From contig NZ_JANTHZ010000012.1 of the NCBI RefSeq assembly GCF_024752355.1, positions 1 through 64,000 of the forward strand: 64,000 bases of DNA, in the 5' to 3' direction. Below are positions 17,589-29,212 of this stretch, piece by piece (positions within the stretch are counted from its first letter, which is position 1; the number at the start of each line of letters is the position of its first letter). A program made the position numbers and the translations under genes. The notes under the pieces are model-generated. The model was not told the DNA's origin and made no database searches. It saw nothing but the letters and a program-made list of their open reading frames with translations. Source of the stretch: Ancylobacter mangrovi. Lineage in GTDB: Bacteria; Pseudomonadota; Alphaproteobacteria; Rhizobiales; Xanthobacteraceae.

Positions 17589-17617
17589 GTATAGCTGTGC
17601 AACGCACAAAAGGCAAG
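17589..17617 (-). promoter_or_regulatory. promoter of small RNA copy 2
   Basis: On the minus strand: -35 CTTGCC (17612-17617), a 17-bp spacer, and -10 CTATAC (17589-17594). This places the RNA start about 7 bp further on, at the base of the 5' stem. It is the best-formed promoter of the three copies. Confidence 0.6.
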
Positions 17618-17657
17618 CTGAGAAACGAAAGAAGCGAAACCAGACGGCGGAACGAGA

Positions 17658-17681
17658 GGCGCGAATAAATCAATTCGCGCC
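17658..17681. repeat. perfect 8-bp inverted repeat in spacer
   Basis: GGCGCGAA, an 8-nt AT-rich loop TAAATCAA, then TTCGCGCC. It stands alone in the 240-bp spacer between small RNA copies 2 and 3, which otherwise holds no gene. It may be an operator or a hairpin. Confidence 0.4.
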
Positions 17682-17826
17682 CGGTGTGCGCATCCGGGCC
17701 CGAGTACGGCAGAAATGGTTGGGCCTTAACCTGACCTTGGGGCATTTAACCGGCATGCCCGCACCGTCCCGTTTCGCGACCCGAATGGCCGCGCAGCGAA
17801 AAACCCTGATTTTTCAGTTGGGTGCC

Positions 17827-17927
17827 TAAAAAGAAAGGGGCCGCTCACGTTGCCGGAGCGGCCCAAGTCTAGGGAGGAAACGCCCAAGGAGGGCAGCGGG
17901 AGGGCAACGCCAATCGCCCTGCCGCGC
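17827..17927 (-). ncRNA. small RNA copy 3 (anti-Shine-Dalgarno type, ar14/cuckoo-like)
   Basis: The third copy, about 101 nt on the minus strand. The 5' stem is again a different sequence (AGGGC/GCCCU) around the same GAUUGGCG loop. The identical core spans 17856-17893. The terminator keeps the outer stem GGCCGCUC/GAGCGGCC but has a different loop (CGGCAACGU), then CUUUCUUUUU. Conserved core, conserved outer terminator stem and rewritten loop or stem sequences are what selection on RNA structure produces. Confidence 0.75.
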
Positions 17928-17933
17928 TGCAAT

Positions 17934-17962
17934 AATATGGCAGCTTCACTTCCCGATAGCAA
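17934..17962 (-). promoter_or_regulatory. promoter of small RNA copy 3
   Basis: On the minus strand: -35 TTGCTA, a 17-bp spacer, and -10 CATATT (17934-17939), with initiation expected near 17927. Beyond it, 17963-18228 contains no recognised gene and leads to hisN. Confidence 0.5.
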
Positions 17963-18228
17963 TGGGAGTCAGTGCCTAATCCTTGGTCTTGCTGGAATAG
18001 CAGCCATGCGCGCCACGCGGGACGCGACGCAAGGAGAGATGGGTGGCCGATACGGCGAAATTGAGGAGCGCCCCTCATTATGCGCCCTTCGCTAGGTCCC
18101 GCGCCGCCTTCCCCTCCCCTTATCTCCACGCCGTCGTTGCCGAGCCCGGCGCCGCCCGATATGGCTTGGCCGGTCCGCTCGGCGTTGCCGGGACGGGGCC
18201 GCGATGTGGGATCGACCGGAGCGTTGAC

Positions 18229-19014
18229 ATGAGTGCGGTGGACTTCGAGAGCTTCGTGCACGAGCTGGCCAATGTCTCGGGGCAGGCCATCCTGCCGTTC
18301 TTCCGCACCGCGCTCGGGGTGGAGGACAAGAGCCGTGGCACGGCTTTCGATCCTGTCACCGCCGCCGACCGCGCCGCCGAGCAGGCGATGCGCACGCTGA
18401 TCCGCCGCACTTTTCCCTCGCACGGCGTGCGCGGCGAAGAATTCCCGGACGACAGCCCGGACGCCGACTTCGTCTGGATCCTCGACCCGATCGACGGCAC
18501 CAAGTCCTTTATCGCCGGCCTGCCGGCCTGGGGCACGCTGATCGGCCTGTGCCGCGAGGGCCGGCCCTGCTACGGCATGATGCACCAGCCCTTCATCCGC
18601 GAACGCTTCTACGGCGACGGCGCGAGCGCGCGCTATCGCGGGCCGGCGGGCGAGCGGCGTCTCGCCGTGCGTGCCTGCGCGGGGCTCGAGGAAGCGATCA
18701 TGCTCACCACCAGCCCGCTGCTGATGAACGAGGCCGACCGCGCCCGCTATGTCGAGGTGGAGCGCCGCGTGCGCCTGCCGCGCTATGGCGGCGACTGCTA
18801 CGCTTATTGCATGGTCGCCGCCGGCCATGTCGACCTCGTGGTCGAGACCAACCTCAAGCCTTACGACATCCTGCCGCTGGTGCCGATCATCGAGGGCGCG
18901 GGCGGTGTCGTCACGAGCTGGGAAGGCGAGAGCGACCTCTCCTCGGGCCGCGTCGTCGTCGCCGGCGACAGGCGCGTGCACGAGGCCGCGCTGGCGGTGC
19001 TGCAGAACGCCTGA
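18229..19014 (+). CDS. hisN: histidinol-phosphatase, inositol monophosphatase family
   Basis: A 261-residue Mg-dependent phosphatase of the inositol monophosphatase fold. The metal site is visible: RGEEF (about 65), WILDPIDGTKSF (about 80-92) and the C-terminal GGDCYAY (about 187). The ILDPIDGTKSFIAGLPAWGT segment and length match the HisN class that hydrolyses L-histidinol phosphate in Alphaproteobacteria and Actinobacteria. ATG 18229 is chosen because GGAG lies 7 bp upstream, while the longer open frame from 18043 has no family similarity in its first 62 codons. A general inositol-phosphatase role cannot be excluded. Convergent with the lysophospholipase gene. Confidence 0.85.
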   Translation: MSAVDFESFVHELANVSGQAILPFFRTALGVEDKSRGTAFDPVTAADRAAEQAMRTLIRRTFPSHGVRGEEFPDDSPDADFVWILDPIDGTKSFIAGLPAWGTLIGLCREGRPCYGMMHQPFIRERFYGDGASARYRGPAGERRLAVRACAGLEEAIMLTTSPLLMNEADRARYVEVERRVRLPRYGGDCYAYCMVAAGHVDLVVETNLKPYDILPLVPIIEGAGGVVTSWEGESDLSSGRVVVAGDRRVHEAALAVLQNA

Positions 19015-19054
19015 ACGAGACGCCTGAACAGGTGGCCCGGATCAGCCGCCCGGA

Positions 19055-19996
19055 TCAGCCACCACTGCCGGGAATGAAGGCGTCGAAGGCGGCGAAGAGC
19101 GGCTCGCGATAGACGTCGCGCTCCTGCAGCAGTTCGTGCCGGGCGCCGGGAATCACCAGATGAGCGCCCGCGATCAGCCGCGTGCCCAGATGCTCGATGG
19201 CCGGCGTCGAGACGATGCTGTCCGCCCCCGCCGCCACCATCAGCAGCGGCTGGCGGATCTTCCGCGCGGTCGCCGGGTCGGTCAGCGTGTCCATGAGCTG
19301 GAACGCCGCCCGCACCCAGCCGATGGTCGGCGGGCCGACATCGAGGCCGGGCTGTTCCATGGTGATGGTGAGGTTGCGGGCGAAGCGCATCGGGTCCGAG
19401 GTGAGGCGGTTGCCCTCGAAATGCACCTCGTCGAGCCGCACCTTGCGCCCGCGCGGCACGTAGAAGCTCGACATGCCCACGCCCGCGCAGAGCCGCGCCA
19501 TGCGCCGCGCCGCCACGTCGTGCTTCAGCAGCGACAGGTCGAGCATCGGCGCGACCAGCATCATCCGGTCGAACCAGCGCCGCCCGTGCCGGGCCGCATC
19601 GAGCAGGATGGCCGAGCCCATGGAATGGGCGAGCGCGAAATAGGGCGGCGGGCAGTCGGGCAGCACGATCTGGCGCATGAAGGCCTGCAGATCGTTCTGG
19701 TACTCGTCGAACGAGCCGACATGGCCCTTCATCGGGTTGCGCAGCAGGCGCTGCGAGCCGCCCTGCCCGCGCCAGTCCATCGCCGCGACGGCGAAGCCGC
19801 GCCGCGTCAGGTCGCGCACCGTCTCGAAATACTTCTCGATCTTCTCGGTGCGCCCGGGAAACAGGCACACCGTGCCGTGCTTCACGCTCGCCGGCCGCCA
19901 GCGCGCGAAGCGGAGCTGCACGCCGTCCTGCGTTGTCACGCCGCCGCACACCGCACCCTCGGGCACGGGATTGTCCATGGTGGCATAGAGGAACAT
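19055..19996 (-). CDS. alpha/beta hydrolase, lysophospholipase (PldB-like)
   Basis: A 313-residue alpha/beta hydrolase of the serine aminopeptidase S33 / lysophospholipase class. The nucleophile elbow is LAHSMGSAILL (Ser about 119), preceded by the oxyanion region CLFPGRTEKIEKY (about 49) and AAMDWRGQGGSQRLL (about 72). The late acid and His are expected in VAAGADSIVSTPAIE (about 253) and PGARHELLQE (about 283). It resembles the PldB group that deacylates lysophospholipids or monoacylglycerols. There is no signal peptide, so it is cytoplasmic or membrane-associated. The substrate is uncertain. Confidence 0.82.
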   Translation of the reverse strand: MFLYATMDNPVPEGAVCGGVTTQDGVQLRFARWRPASVKHGTVCLFPGRTEKIEKYFETVRDLTRRGFAVAAMDWRGQGGSQRLLRNPMKGHVGSFDEYQNDLQAFMRQIVLPDCPPPYFALAHSMGSAILLDAARHGRRWFDRMMLVAPMLDLSLLKHDVAARRMARLCAGVGMSSFYVPRGRKVRLDEVHFEGNRLTSDPMRFARNLTITMEQPGLDVGPPTIGWVRAAFQLMDTLTDPATARKIRQPLLMVAAGADSIVSTPAIEHLGTRLIAGAHLVIPGARHELLQERDVYREPLFAAFDAFIPGSGG

Positions 19997-20101
19997 GGCG
20001 GGTTGCGGGCTTCTCGTTACAAGCGGAGACGGTGGAGGCGGCTTATACCGCAGTGCGCGGGCGCCACAAGGCGCCGCCGGCCCGGCAGGCCGCCCGGCGG
20101 C

Positions 20102-20497
20102 TCAATAGCGCTTGTCGCCGTAGCCGATCACCTTCATGCCGCTGATGGCGCCGGAGGTGCTGTCGACCACCACCTGAACGCGCTCGCCGCGCGGGCCGTT
20201 GGCCTCGAGCAGGATGGTCGGGCCGCGCCGCCGGATCACCGAGACATTGGTGAAGCCGCGCGCCCGCAGCATGCGCGCCGCCCCCTCGCCATCGACGCCG
20301 GGCCCGCTGCCGCGCGCGGGCGGGGCGTCATAGGGCGCGAAGGGGCCGGGAGGCGGGCTCATCCGCTGGGCGAACGCGGTCCCGCTTCCGGCGACCACGA
20401 GGAGGCACAGCGCGGCGCCGGCCATGGCCCCGAAACCGAGCCACACCCTGCGCCAATATCCCAATAAGGACGCAATACGATGCGTCGACACCTCCAC
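20102..20497 (-). CDS. exported hypothetical protein with a PepSY-like domain
   Basis: A 131-residue protein with an N-terminal membrane or signal segment (about 23-44, ending SGTAFAQ) and a folded C-terminal domain of about 55 residues, from GEGAARMLRARGFTNVSVIR to VVVDSTSGAISGMKVIGY. The helix-strand-strand pattern (a short helix, then 'V..RG..ILLEA..P.G..V.VVVD..SG') looks like a half PepSY unit. A similar domain occurs in the longer exported protein at 21363-22325. It is divergent from hsp20, sharing the 260-bp intergenic region. Function unknown. The start could also be an internal Met near residue 25. Confidence 0.6.
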   Translation of the reverse strand: MEVSTHRIASLLGYWRRVWLGFGAMAGAALCLLVVAGSGTAFAQRMSPPPGPFAPYDAPPARGSGPGVDGEGAARMLRARGFTNVSVIRRRGPTILLEANGPRGERVQVVVDSTSGAISGMKVIGYGDKRY

Positions 20498-20636
20498 GAC
20501 CTCCCCTCCCCCGCCTGGGGGAGCCAGCTACCGCCTTTTCCCGCAGCCTTTTCCTAGCCCCACGGCACTGAACGCGCGCCGAGCCGGGCGTTCATCGCCC
20601 GTTCATCTTCCGCCGTCCGTCGCCGCATGCGCGCCT

Positions 20637-20664
20637 CTTGCGCGGCGCCGGGCGCTTCCTATCT
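20637..20664 (+). promoter_or_regulatory. RpoH (sigma-32) heat-shock promoter of hsp20
   Basis: CTTG at 20637-20640, a 17-bp spacer, then CCTATCT at 20658-20664. This matches the alphaproteobacterial heat-shock consensus CTTG-N17/18-CYTATNT. Transcription should start at about 20671, exactly where the first hairpin of the thermometer begins. Confidence 0.75.
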
Positions 20665-20670
20665 CCCATT

Positions 20671-20757
20671 CGTACCGGCCAGAAGGCGGTACGCAAACCG
20701 GGTCCGGCTCAGTTGAGAGGACCTCCAGACTGCATGTCGCTTGAAGTGAGGATATGC
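20671..20757 (+). promoter_or_regulatory. ROSE-type RNA thermometer in the hsp20 leader
   Basis: Three consecutive hairpins fill the 88-nt leader. The first pairs GUACCG with CGGUAC. The second pairs GGUCC and CUCA with UGAG and GGACC. The last pairs GCAUG (20732-20736) with UAUGC (20753-20757), and UCGCU (20737-20741) with the Shine-Dalgarno AGGA (20749-20752), leaving one bulged G. UCGCU against AGGA with a bulged G is the ROSE signature U(U/C)GCU, in which heating frees the ribosome binding site. The AUG follows at 20759. Confidence 0.85.
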
Positions 20758-20758
20758 C

Positions 20759-21241
20759 ATGCGTACGTTTGATTTTACCCCCCTCCACCGTTCGACCGTC
20801 GGCTTCGACCGTCTTTTTTCGATGCTCGACCAGGTCGGCAATGTCGAAAGCGGCACCACCTATCCGCCCTACAATATCGAGCGGACCGGTGAAAATGCCT
20901 ATCGCATCACCGTAGCGGTGGCGGGTTTCACCGATCAGGACCTCGACATCGAGGTCAAGGAGAGCACCCTCTCCATCCGCGGCGACCGCAAGGTCGACGG
21001 CGCCGGCAAGTCCGGCGAGGTGCTCTATCAGGGCATCGCCGCGCGTGCCTTCGAGCGCCGCTTCCAGCTCGCCGACCATGTCGAGGTTCGTGGGGCCACG
21101 CTGCAGAACGGCCTGCTGCATGTCGATCTCGTGCGCGAGATCCCGGAGGCGATGAAGCCCCGCAGCATTCCGATCGCGGTCAGCGGCGGCGCCACCCGCG
21201 TCCTCGAGGCCAAGCCGAGCGAGGGCAAGGTCGCGGCGTGA
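20759..21241 (+). CDS. Hsp20-family small heat-shock protein
   Basis: A 160-residue alpha-crystallin-type holdase chaperone that binds unfolding proteins during heat stress. It begins MRTFDFTPLHRSTVGFDRLF, the class A (IbpA-like) rhizobial N-terminus. The alpha-crystallin domain runs from about YNIERTGENAYRITVAVAGF (38) to the end, with the conserved ARAFERRFQLADHVEV and GLLHVDLVREIPEA. It is controlled by an RpoH promoter and a ROSE thermometer in its leader, and ends in a strong terminator, so it is a single-gene heat-shock unit. Confidence 0.95.
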   Translation: MRTFDFTPLHRSTVGFDRLFSMLDQVGNVESGTTYPPYNIERTGENAYRITVAVAGFTDQDLDIEVKESTLSIRGDRKVDGAGKSGEVLYQGIAARAFERRFQLADHVEVRGATLQNGLLHVDLVREIPEAMKPRSIPIAVSGGATRVLEAKPSEGKVAA

Positions 21242-21284
21242 CGATTGCCGCGGCCTGACGGCACCCGTACGGAACGAAAACGAG

Positions 21285-21317
21285 GCGCCCCGGGAAACCG
21301 GGGCGCTTTTTGTTTGG
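21285..21317 (+). terminator. intrinsic terminator of hsp20
   Basis: GCGCCCCGG pairs with CCGGGGCGC around a short loop, followed directly by TTTTTGTTT. It lies 44 bp after the stop codon. Confidence 0.9.
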
Positions 21318-21362
21318 GCGCGGGGGTGCGGTCACATTCGACCGCGCGGCCCTTGCCGGCGG

Positions 21363-22325
21363 CTACGGCGCGGCGGCCGGGGCCGGCTCCACCGTGTCGC
21401 GGGCGATGACCGAAGCGGTGCCGGCCGCCGTGTTGGCGCCCGCAGCGCTGGTGCCGGTGCCGCTGCCGGTCTTCGGCGCGGTCGCCGAAGCGGCCGGGGC
21501 GACCGGTGTCGGCTCGGTGCCGGGCGGAACAGCGATGCCGGGAATGACCCGCACCGCGGTCTGAGAAGATGCCGGCGCCGCAGGCTTGGCATCCAGGGGC
21601 TTGGCATCGGCGGGACGCGGCGAATCAGCCTTCCCGGGCGCCTTGGCGGCATCGTCGGCCGGCGCGGCTTCCGCCGGCTGGGCATCCCCCGGTTTGGCGG
21701 CGGCTGAGCCCTCATCCTTCGCGTCCGCCGGCGCAGCCACGACGGGAGCCGCCTCGACCGGCGCGGCACCCGCGGGCGCGGTGCCGGCCGGACCCGTCGC
21801 CGGCGGCGTCAGCGCGGCGAATTCCGGCGGCTTCTCCGGCGGCACGGGGCCGACCGGCGGCAGGACCGGGCGCCCCACCGGGGGCGTCGCCGCCACCGCC
21901 GGACCGCCGCTCGACCGGCCGACCGGCCGGCCGATGGGCCGCACCTGGATGATGCCTGCCGTGAACGCGTTGATGGTCAGGCGCACCCGCGAGCCGCCGG
22001 GATCGGTGGCGTCGACCACATAGGTGTTGCCGTCCACGCGAACCCGCCCGACGGCGCGCATGCCCATCGAGCGCAGCATCGGCTCGACATCGGCCGGCGG
22101 CATCGTCTCCGGGTTGTCATAGGCGGGCGGCGGACCGTAGGCCGGGGGCGGGCCATAGTAATAGCCCGGCGGGGGACCGTAGATCGGCCCGGACCACACG
22201 CGCGCATAGGGACGGAAATAGACCTGCGCCTCGGCCGGCGTCGCCACAGCGGCCACGGCCGCGCCGGCGATAAGCGGCGCGACGAGGACGGGAATGACGG
22301 ATCGCGAGGCGGACCGCTTCGCCAT
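21363..22325 (-). CDS. exported Pro/Ala-rich protein with a PepSY-like domain
   Basis: A 320-residue exported protein. A signal peptide (about 1-33, MAKRSASRSVIPVLVAPLIA, cut after PAEA) is followed by a Tyr/Pro-rich segment (YGPPPGYYYGPPPAYGPPP), a PepSY-like domain (about 70-130, from PPADVEPMLRSMGMRAVGRV to AGIIQVRPIG) and a long low-complexity Ala/Pro tail to the end. ATG 22325 is chosen because GGAGG lies 6 bp upstream, while the open frame continues to 22532 without a site. The folded domain resembles that of the protein at 20102-20497. The role is unknown. A periplasmic or cell-wall-spanning position is likely. Confidence 0.7.
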   Translation of the reverse strand: MAKRSASRSVIPVLVAPLIAGAAVAAVATPAEAQVYFRPYARVWSGPIYGPPPGYYYGPPPAYGPPPAYDNPETMPPADVEPMLRSMGMRAVGRVRVDGNTYVVDATDPGGSRVRLTINAFTAGIIQVRPIGRPVGRSSGGPAVAATPPVGRPVLPPVGPVPPEKPPEFAALTPPATGPAGTAPAGAAPVEAAPVVAAPADAKDEGSAAAKPGDAQPAEAAPADDAAKAPGKADSPRPADAKPLDAKPAAPASSQTAVRVIPGIAVPPGTEPTPVAPAASATAPKTGSGTGTSAAGANTAAGTASVIARDTVEPAPAAAP

Positions 22326-22587
22326 GGAAGCCTCCGGAAATAGCTTAAGAGCGGGCGTATTGGAACGCGCGAATGCGGCACGCTCACGACCATGCGTCAC
22401 CTCGCGCGCGCCCGCTCCGCCGCGCCCGATGCGTCCCCAGCGTCGGGCAACTCCGTTGCGCCAATGTTGCAGGCGCCTTACCTTTCGTTGCGCGCCGGAC
22501 GCCGGCGCCGCAAGAAGAATGCAGATTCGCAATCGGCGACAGGCGCGCGACGCTTGTGCGCGAGCGCCAATTCTGGCATCTTCGCGA
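22326..22587. other. non-coding region between divergent genes
   Basis: No gene seen. It is GC-rich with many CG-rich short repeats. The promoter of the minus-strand exported protein should lie in its left part, but no clear hexamers are visible. The plus-strand gltB promoter follows at 22588. Confidence 0.4.
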
Positions 22588-22616
22588 TTGATAGGGCAGT
22601 CATGCTGTCCTATAAT
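22588..22616 (+). promoter_or_regulatory. near-consensus promoter of gltB with an embedded palindrome
   Basis: TTGATA (22588-22593), a 17-bp spacer and a perfect TATAAT (22611-22616). An interrupted palindrome, ATAGGGCAG then TCATG then CTGTCCTAT (22591-22613, one mismatch), covers the spacer and overlaps both hexamers. A protein bound there would block RNA polymerase. A start near 22623 gives a leader of about 137 nt. Confidence 0.7.
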
Positions 22617-22685
22617 TTCGATAGGCTGACGCTGTGCAAGGCACGGCTCGGTCGATGCTAGCCAAGTTCGACGACGGCGTGCATG

Positions 22686-22744
22686 CTTCGCGGGTCAAGG
22701 CCGCGCGAAGGCGGACGAGGGTCCGGCACGCCGGCAAGCGACCC
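22686..22744 (+). promoter_or_regulatory. two hairpins in the gltB leader
   Basis: CTTCGCG (22686-22692) pairs with CGCGAAG (22704-22710). GGGTC and CGGC (22719-22727) pair with GCCG and GACCC (22730-22744). They end just before the ribosome binding site AAGGGAG. No U-tract follows, so they are not a terminator. They may influence translation or stability. Confidence 0.45.
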
Positions 22745-22759
22745 TAAGGGAGTACGGGG

Positions 22760-27490
<4,731 letters not shown>

Positions 27491-27742
27491 GCCCGTCCTG
27501 CGGCCCGGTTTCCGCCGCATCGCCGGGTTCACCGGCAGGCCGGCCTTCGGGACGGCATCGGGAACGGCACGGAGGCGTCCCGCTGACGGGATCGCCTCCG
27601 GCTCCGGAACGCGGATGGCGGAAACGCTGTATTTTGGCGCGGCTGTGTGCCGCGCCGTCATTTCCCAACTGGCATGATTGATGTATCTGGCACCGGAGGT
27701 GGAATGCCTCCAAGGTGGTGGTGCTCCGCGAAAGAGGGCGCA

Positions 27743-29167
27743 ATGGGTAAGGTTACGGGTTTCCTCGAGATCGATCGCCGCGAGGCTAAGTATCAGCCGG
27801 CGTCAGACCGCATTCGCCACTTTCGTGAGTTCACCCTGCCGTTGCCGGACGCCGAGGTCGCCAACCAGGCCTCGCGCTGCATGGATTGCGGCATTCCGTT
27901 CTGCCACGGGCCGAACGGCTGCCCGATCCACAACCAGATCCCGGACTGGAACGACCTCGTCTATAACGGGAACTGGGAAGAGGCGACGCGCAACCTCCAC
28001 TCCACCAACAATTTCCCCGAATTCACCGGCCGCATCTGCCCCGCGCCCTGCGAGGAGGCGTGCACGCTGAATCTCGAGGACGTGCCGGTCACCATCAAGA
28101 CCGTCGAGCAGGCCATCGCCGACAAGGCGTGGAAGGCCGGCTGGATCAAGCCCGAGGTCTCCGCCCACCGGACGGGCAAGAAGGTCGCCGTGGTCGGCTC
28201 CGGCCCGGCGGGCCTTGCCGCCGCCCAGCAGCTCGCCCGCGTCGGGCACGACGTGCATGTCTATGAGCGCGAGCCCAAGGCCGGCGGCCTGCTGCGCTAC
28301 GGCATTCCCGACTTCAAGATGGAGAAGCACTACATCGACCGGCGCGTGGCGCAGATGGAAGCGGAGGGCGTGACCTTCCACTACGGCGCCAATGTCGGCG
28401 TGACCGTGCCGCTCGACGAGCTGCTCGAGAACCACGACGCGGTGTTGATGTGCGGCGGCTCGGAAGCCCCGCGCAATCCCGAGCTTCCCGGCCAGGAGCT
28501 GGAAGGCGTGCACTACGCCATGCCCTATCTCGTGCAGCAGAACCGCCGCCTCGGCCGCGAGGACGTCAGCAACGAGCAGCCGATCCTCGCCGCCGGCAAG
28601 CATGTGGTGGTCATCGGCGGCGGCGACACCGCCTCGGACTGCGTCGGCACCGCCTTCCGCCAGGGCGCGCTCTCCGTGCACCAGCTCGACATCCGCCCGG
28701 TCCCGCCGCTGAAGGAGGACAAGCTGGCGGTGTGGCCCTACTGGCCGACCAAGTTCCGCACCTCCTCCTCCCAGGCCGAGGGCGCCGAGCGCGAGTTCGC
28801 CGCCGCCACGCTCGGCATCGAGGGCAAGAAGGGCCGCGTCACCGGCGTGAAGTGCGCCCGCGTCGACCTGAAGCGCCTGCCGATCGAGGGCACCGAGTTC
28901 AGCATCCGCGCCGACCTCGTCTTCATCGCGCTCGGCTTCGTGCACCCGCTGCACGAGGGCATGCTCTCGCATGCCGGCCTCTCGCTCGACCGGCGCGGCA
29001 ATGTGCAGGCGGGCGACGGCGACTACGCCACCACCGTGCCGAAGCTGTTCGCCGCCGGCGACATGCGCCGCGGCCAGTCGCTGGTGGTGTGGGCGATCCG
29101 CGAGGGGCGCCAGGCGGCGCAGTCGATCGACACCTACCTCATGGGCACGTCGGTCCTGCCGCGCTGA
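27743..29167 (+). CDS. gltD: glutamate synthase (NADPH) small subunit
   Basis: A 474-residue flavoprotein that takes electrons from NADPH and passes them to GltB. The N-terminal region has the two cysteine clusters for 4Fe-4S centres ([17 protein letters not shown] about 45-60, [10 protein letters not shown] about 98-108). It is followed by an FAD site [17 protein letters not shown] (about 149) and an NADPH site [18 protein letters not shown] (about 287), and ends with [18 protein letters not shown]. The open frame starts at 27647, but ATG 27743 gives the normal N-terminus [10 protein letters not shown]. It lies 252 bp after gltB, a fairly long gap for an operon, so a second promoter is possible. 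Confidence 0.96.
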   Translation: MGKVTGFLEIDRREAKYQPASDRIRHFREFTLPLPDAEVANQASRCMDCGIPFCHGPNGCPIHNQIPDWNDLVYNGNWEEATRNLHSTNNFPEFTGRICPAPCEEACTLNLEDVPVTIKTVEQAIADKAWKAGWIKPEVSAHRTGKKVAVVGSGPAGLAAAQQLARVGHDVHVYEREPKAGGLLRYGIPDFKMEKHYIDRRVAQMEAEGVTFHYGANVGVTVPLDELLENHDAVLMCGGSEAPRNPELPGQELEGVHYAMPYLVQQNRRLGREDVSNEQPILAAGKHVVVIGGGDTASDCVGTAFRQGALSVHQLDIRPVPPLKEDKLAVWPYWPTKFRTSSSQAEGAEREFAAATLGIEGKKGRVTGVKCARVDLKRLPIEGTEFSIRADLVFIALGFVHPLHEGMLSHAGLSLDRRGNVQAGDGDYATTVPKLFAAGDMRRGQSLVVWAIREGRQAAQSIDTYLMGTSVLPR

Positions 29168-29212
29168 GGGCCCTGCCCGGCTGAAGAGTCCGTAAAGCCG
29201 GGGGCGGCGCCG

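Noticed and set aside
16927..17594. Several overlapping open frames in the small RNA region
   Set aside because: They have no ribosome binding sites, are Arg/Ser/Pro-rich in every frame, and share peptides only because they read through the repeated RNA core.
17721..17760. Two TTAA motifs considered as a CtrA box
   Set aside because: They are too far apart (not 7 bp) and not placed before a gene.
16459..18228. Search for a DUF1127 gene accompanying the small RNAs, as in cuckoo RNA loci
   Set aside because: No short Arg-rich frame with the LRD...DIG pattern of DUF1127 was found on either strand, so the usual partner is absent here.
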